From Acuticoccus kalidii (GTDB taxonomy: Bacteria; Pseudomonadota; Alphaproteobacteria; Rhizobiales; Amorphaceae), in NCBI RefSeq assembly GCF_021556395.1, contig NZ_JAKGCS010000036.1, positions 310,001-374,000 on the forward strand: a stretch of 64,000 nucleotides of DNA, in the 5' to 3' direction. Below the pieces are notes generated by a model. That model worked only from the letters and a program-made list of their open reading frames with translations. It had not been told where the DNA came from and searched no databases. Position 1 is the stretch's first letter, and each line of letters begins with the position of its first letter. The translations under genes and the position numbers were made by a program. This document shows, piece by piece, positions 63,084 through 64,000 of the stretch.

Positions 63084-64000
63084 TCACGAGAAACCGAGCG
63101 CGCGCGGCACCAGGAGGGCCAGATCCTCCCAGTAGGCGAAGAGGAAGAGGACGGCGATCTCGGCGATCAGGAACGGCCAGAGCTTGCTCGCGATCGCTTC
63201 GAGCCGTTCCCCGGTGACGGACGAGAGCACGAAGAGACAGGCCCCGACCGGTGGCGTCATCAACGAGATATTGAGGGCGACGACGAAGATGATGCCGGCA
63301 TGGATCGGCTCGAGCCCGATCTGGGCGGAGAGAGGGACGAGGACCGGCGCGAGGATGATCAGGATCGCGGTGATGTCCATCACCGTGCCGATCAGGAGAA
63401 GGATCGCCACGATCAGGAAGATCACGATATAGCGGTTGTCCGAGATCGCGAGCACGGTGTTCGCGATCTCCTGCGGGATGCGGTTGAAGCTCATCCACCA
63501 GCCGAGCATCGACGCGAAGGCGATGATCACGAAGATGACGCCGGTGATGCGCGCCGTGCGCAGGAGCATCCCGTAAAGGTCGCTCACCGAAACATTGCGA
63601 TAGACGAAGATGCCGAGGAACAGCGCATAGGCGACGGCGAGGGAGGCCGCCTCGGTCGGGGTGACGATCCCGCCGAGAATGCCGCCGAGGATGATGAGCG
63701 GCATCAGGAGCGCCGCGATCGAGCGGATCGCCGTCACCGCGACGTCGCGGAACGTCGCCCGCTTCTCCGGGTCGGGGAGGCGGTTGCGGCGGGCGCCGAG
63801 CGCGATGATGCCCATGCAGGCGATGCAGATGAAGATGCCGGGCAGGATGCCGGCGGCGAACAGGCCACCGATCGATACGCCCATCAGCGAGCCGTAGACG
63901 ACCATGAGCCCCGAGGGCGGAATGGTCGGCCCGATGATGGAGCCGGCGGCGGTCACCGCGCAGGCATAGTCGCGCCGATAGCCGTTGCGGACCATCTCCG
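63084..64000 (-). CDS. TRAP transporter large permease (DctM family), C-terminal part
   Basis: About 305 residues are visible; the gene runs off the right edge. DctM landmarks: AGSIIGPTIPPSGLMVVYG, GGIVTPTEAASLAVAYALF (core TPTEAASLAV), ILAPVLVPL and LMTPPVGACLFV. Around eight membrane segments remain. The small DctQ subunit is probably just outside the window. The permease and binding protein are 41 bases apart. Confidence 0.92.
   Translation of the reverse strand, partial: EMVRNGYRRDYACAVTAAGSIIGPTIPPSGLMVVYGSLMGVSIGGLFAAGILPGIFICIACMGIIALGARRNRLPDPEKRATFRDVAVTAIRSIAALLMPLIILGGILGGIVTPTEAASLAVAYALFLGIFVYRNVSVSDLYGMLLRTARITGVIFVIIAFASMLGWWMSFNRIPQEIANTVLAISDNRYIVIFLIVAILLLIGTVMDITAILIILAPVLVPLSAQIGLEPIHAGIIFVVALNISLMTPPVGACLFVLSSVTGERLEAIASKLWPFLIAEIAVLFLFAYWEDLALLVPRALGFS

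Overview
The window is about 64 kb of GC-rich chromosome (roughly 65-70% GC by eye) from an alphaproteobacterium. It most resembles the Hyphomicrobiales/Rhizobiales. The pointers are the FtsY/MtaB pair, homospermidine synthase, an Anbu proteasome-like cluster, and many solute uptake systems (two tripartite tricarboxylate transporters, two peptide-type ABC importers, one TRAP, one BCCT). Genus cannot be fixed from the sequence alone. No rRNA or CRISPR array was seen. One tRNA (Arg, anticodon CCG) is present.

Layout. (1) 1-3.3 kb: tail of a GntR/UTRA regulator, then a 1000-residue membrane diguanylate cyclase with three periplasmic solute-binding domains. (2) 3.3-10.4 kb: agmatinase-family hydrolase, class III CoA-transferase and crotonase on the minus strand, divergent from a FadR-type regulator followed by TctC-TctB-TctA. 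Two TNGTNNNACNA operator-like sites (6431 and 7242) flank the regulator gene and suggest it controls this block. (3) 10.6-18.0 kb: a tightly overlapped peptide-type ABC operon that contains a glycerophosphodiester phosphodiesterase and a type I phosphodiesterase, ended by a clear terminator. (4) 18.0-26.7 kb: BCCT transporter, FadR-type regulator, a galactonate-dehydratase-like enolase, a DapA-like lyase/dehydratase and a second TctCBA set, together looking like sugar-acid uptake and breakdown. (5) 26.9-28.2 kb: a small foreign remnant at tRNA-Arg, with a GIY-YIG nuclease-like protein and a degenerate integrase tail. (6) 28.3-43.6 kb: core and housekeeping genes: ftsY, mtaB, a GNAT overlapped with an apparently dead pyrophosphatase paralogue, an LprI/MliC lysozyme inhibitor, a YqaA-DsbB-zincin operon, a class III nucleotide cyclase with a glutathionyl-hydroquinone reductase, homospermidine synthase, a degenerate GGDEF protein and the Anbu/transglutaminase/alpha-E/ATP-grasp operon. 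(7) 44-46.6 kb: cytochrome c', a dihaem cytochrome c and an L,D-transpeptidase lipoprotein. (8) 46.7-53.3 kb: minus-strand enzymes (Old Yellow Enzyme, D-2-hydroxyacid dehydrogenase, serine hydrolase, SIS protein, cupin, alpha/beta hydrolase). (9) 53.5-61.8 kb: a second enolase-superfamily gene with a peptide-type ABC importer, an SDR epimerase and a RidA protein. (10) 61.9-64 kb: TRAP binding protein and the truncated large TRAP permease.

The best candidates for something undescribed are three. One is the GNAT/pseudo-pyrophosphatase pair at 30.8-31.9 kb, where nearly every catalytic residue of the pyrophosphatase fold is replaced although the fold signature remains. The second is the overlapped YqaA-DsbB-zincin operon. 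The third is the phosphodiesterase pair embedded in a peptide-type ABC operon, which looks like a phosphodiester scavenging system. All function calls come from reading motifs by eye; no database search was run.
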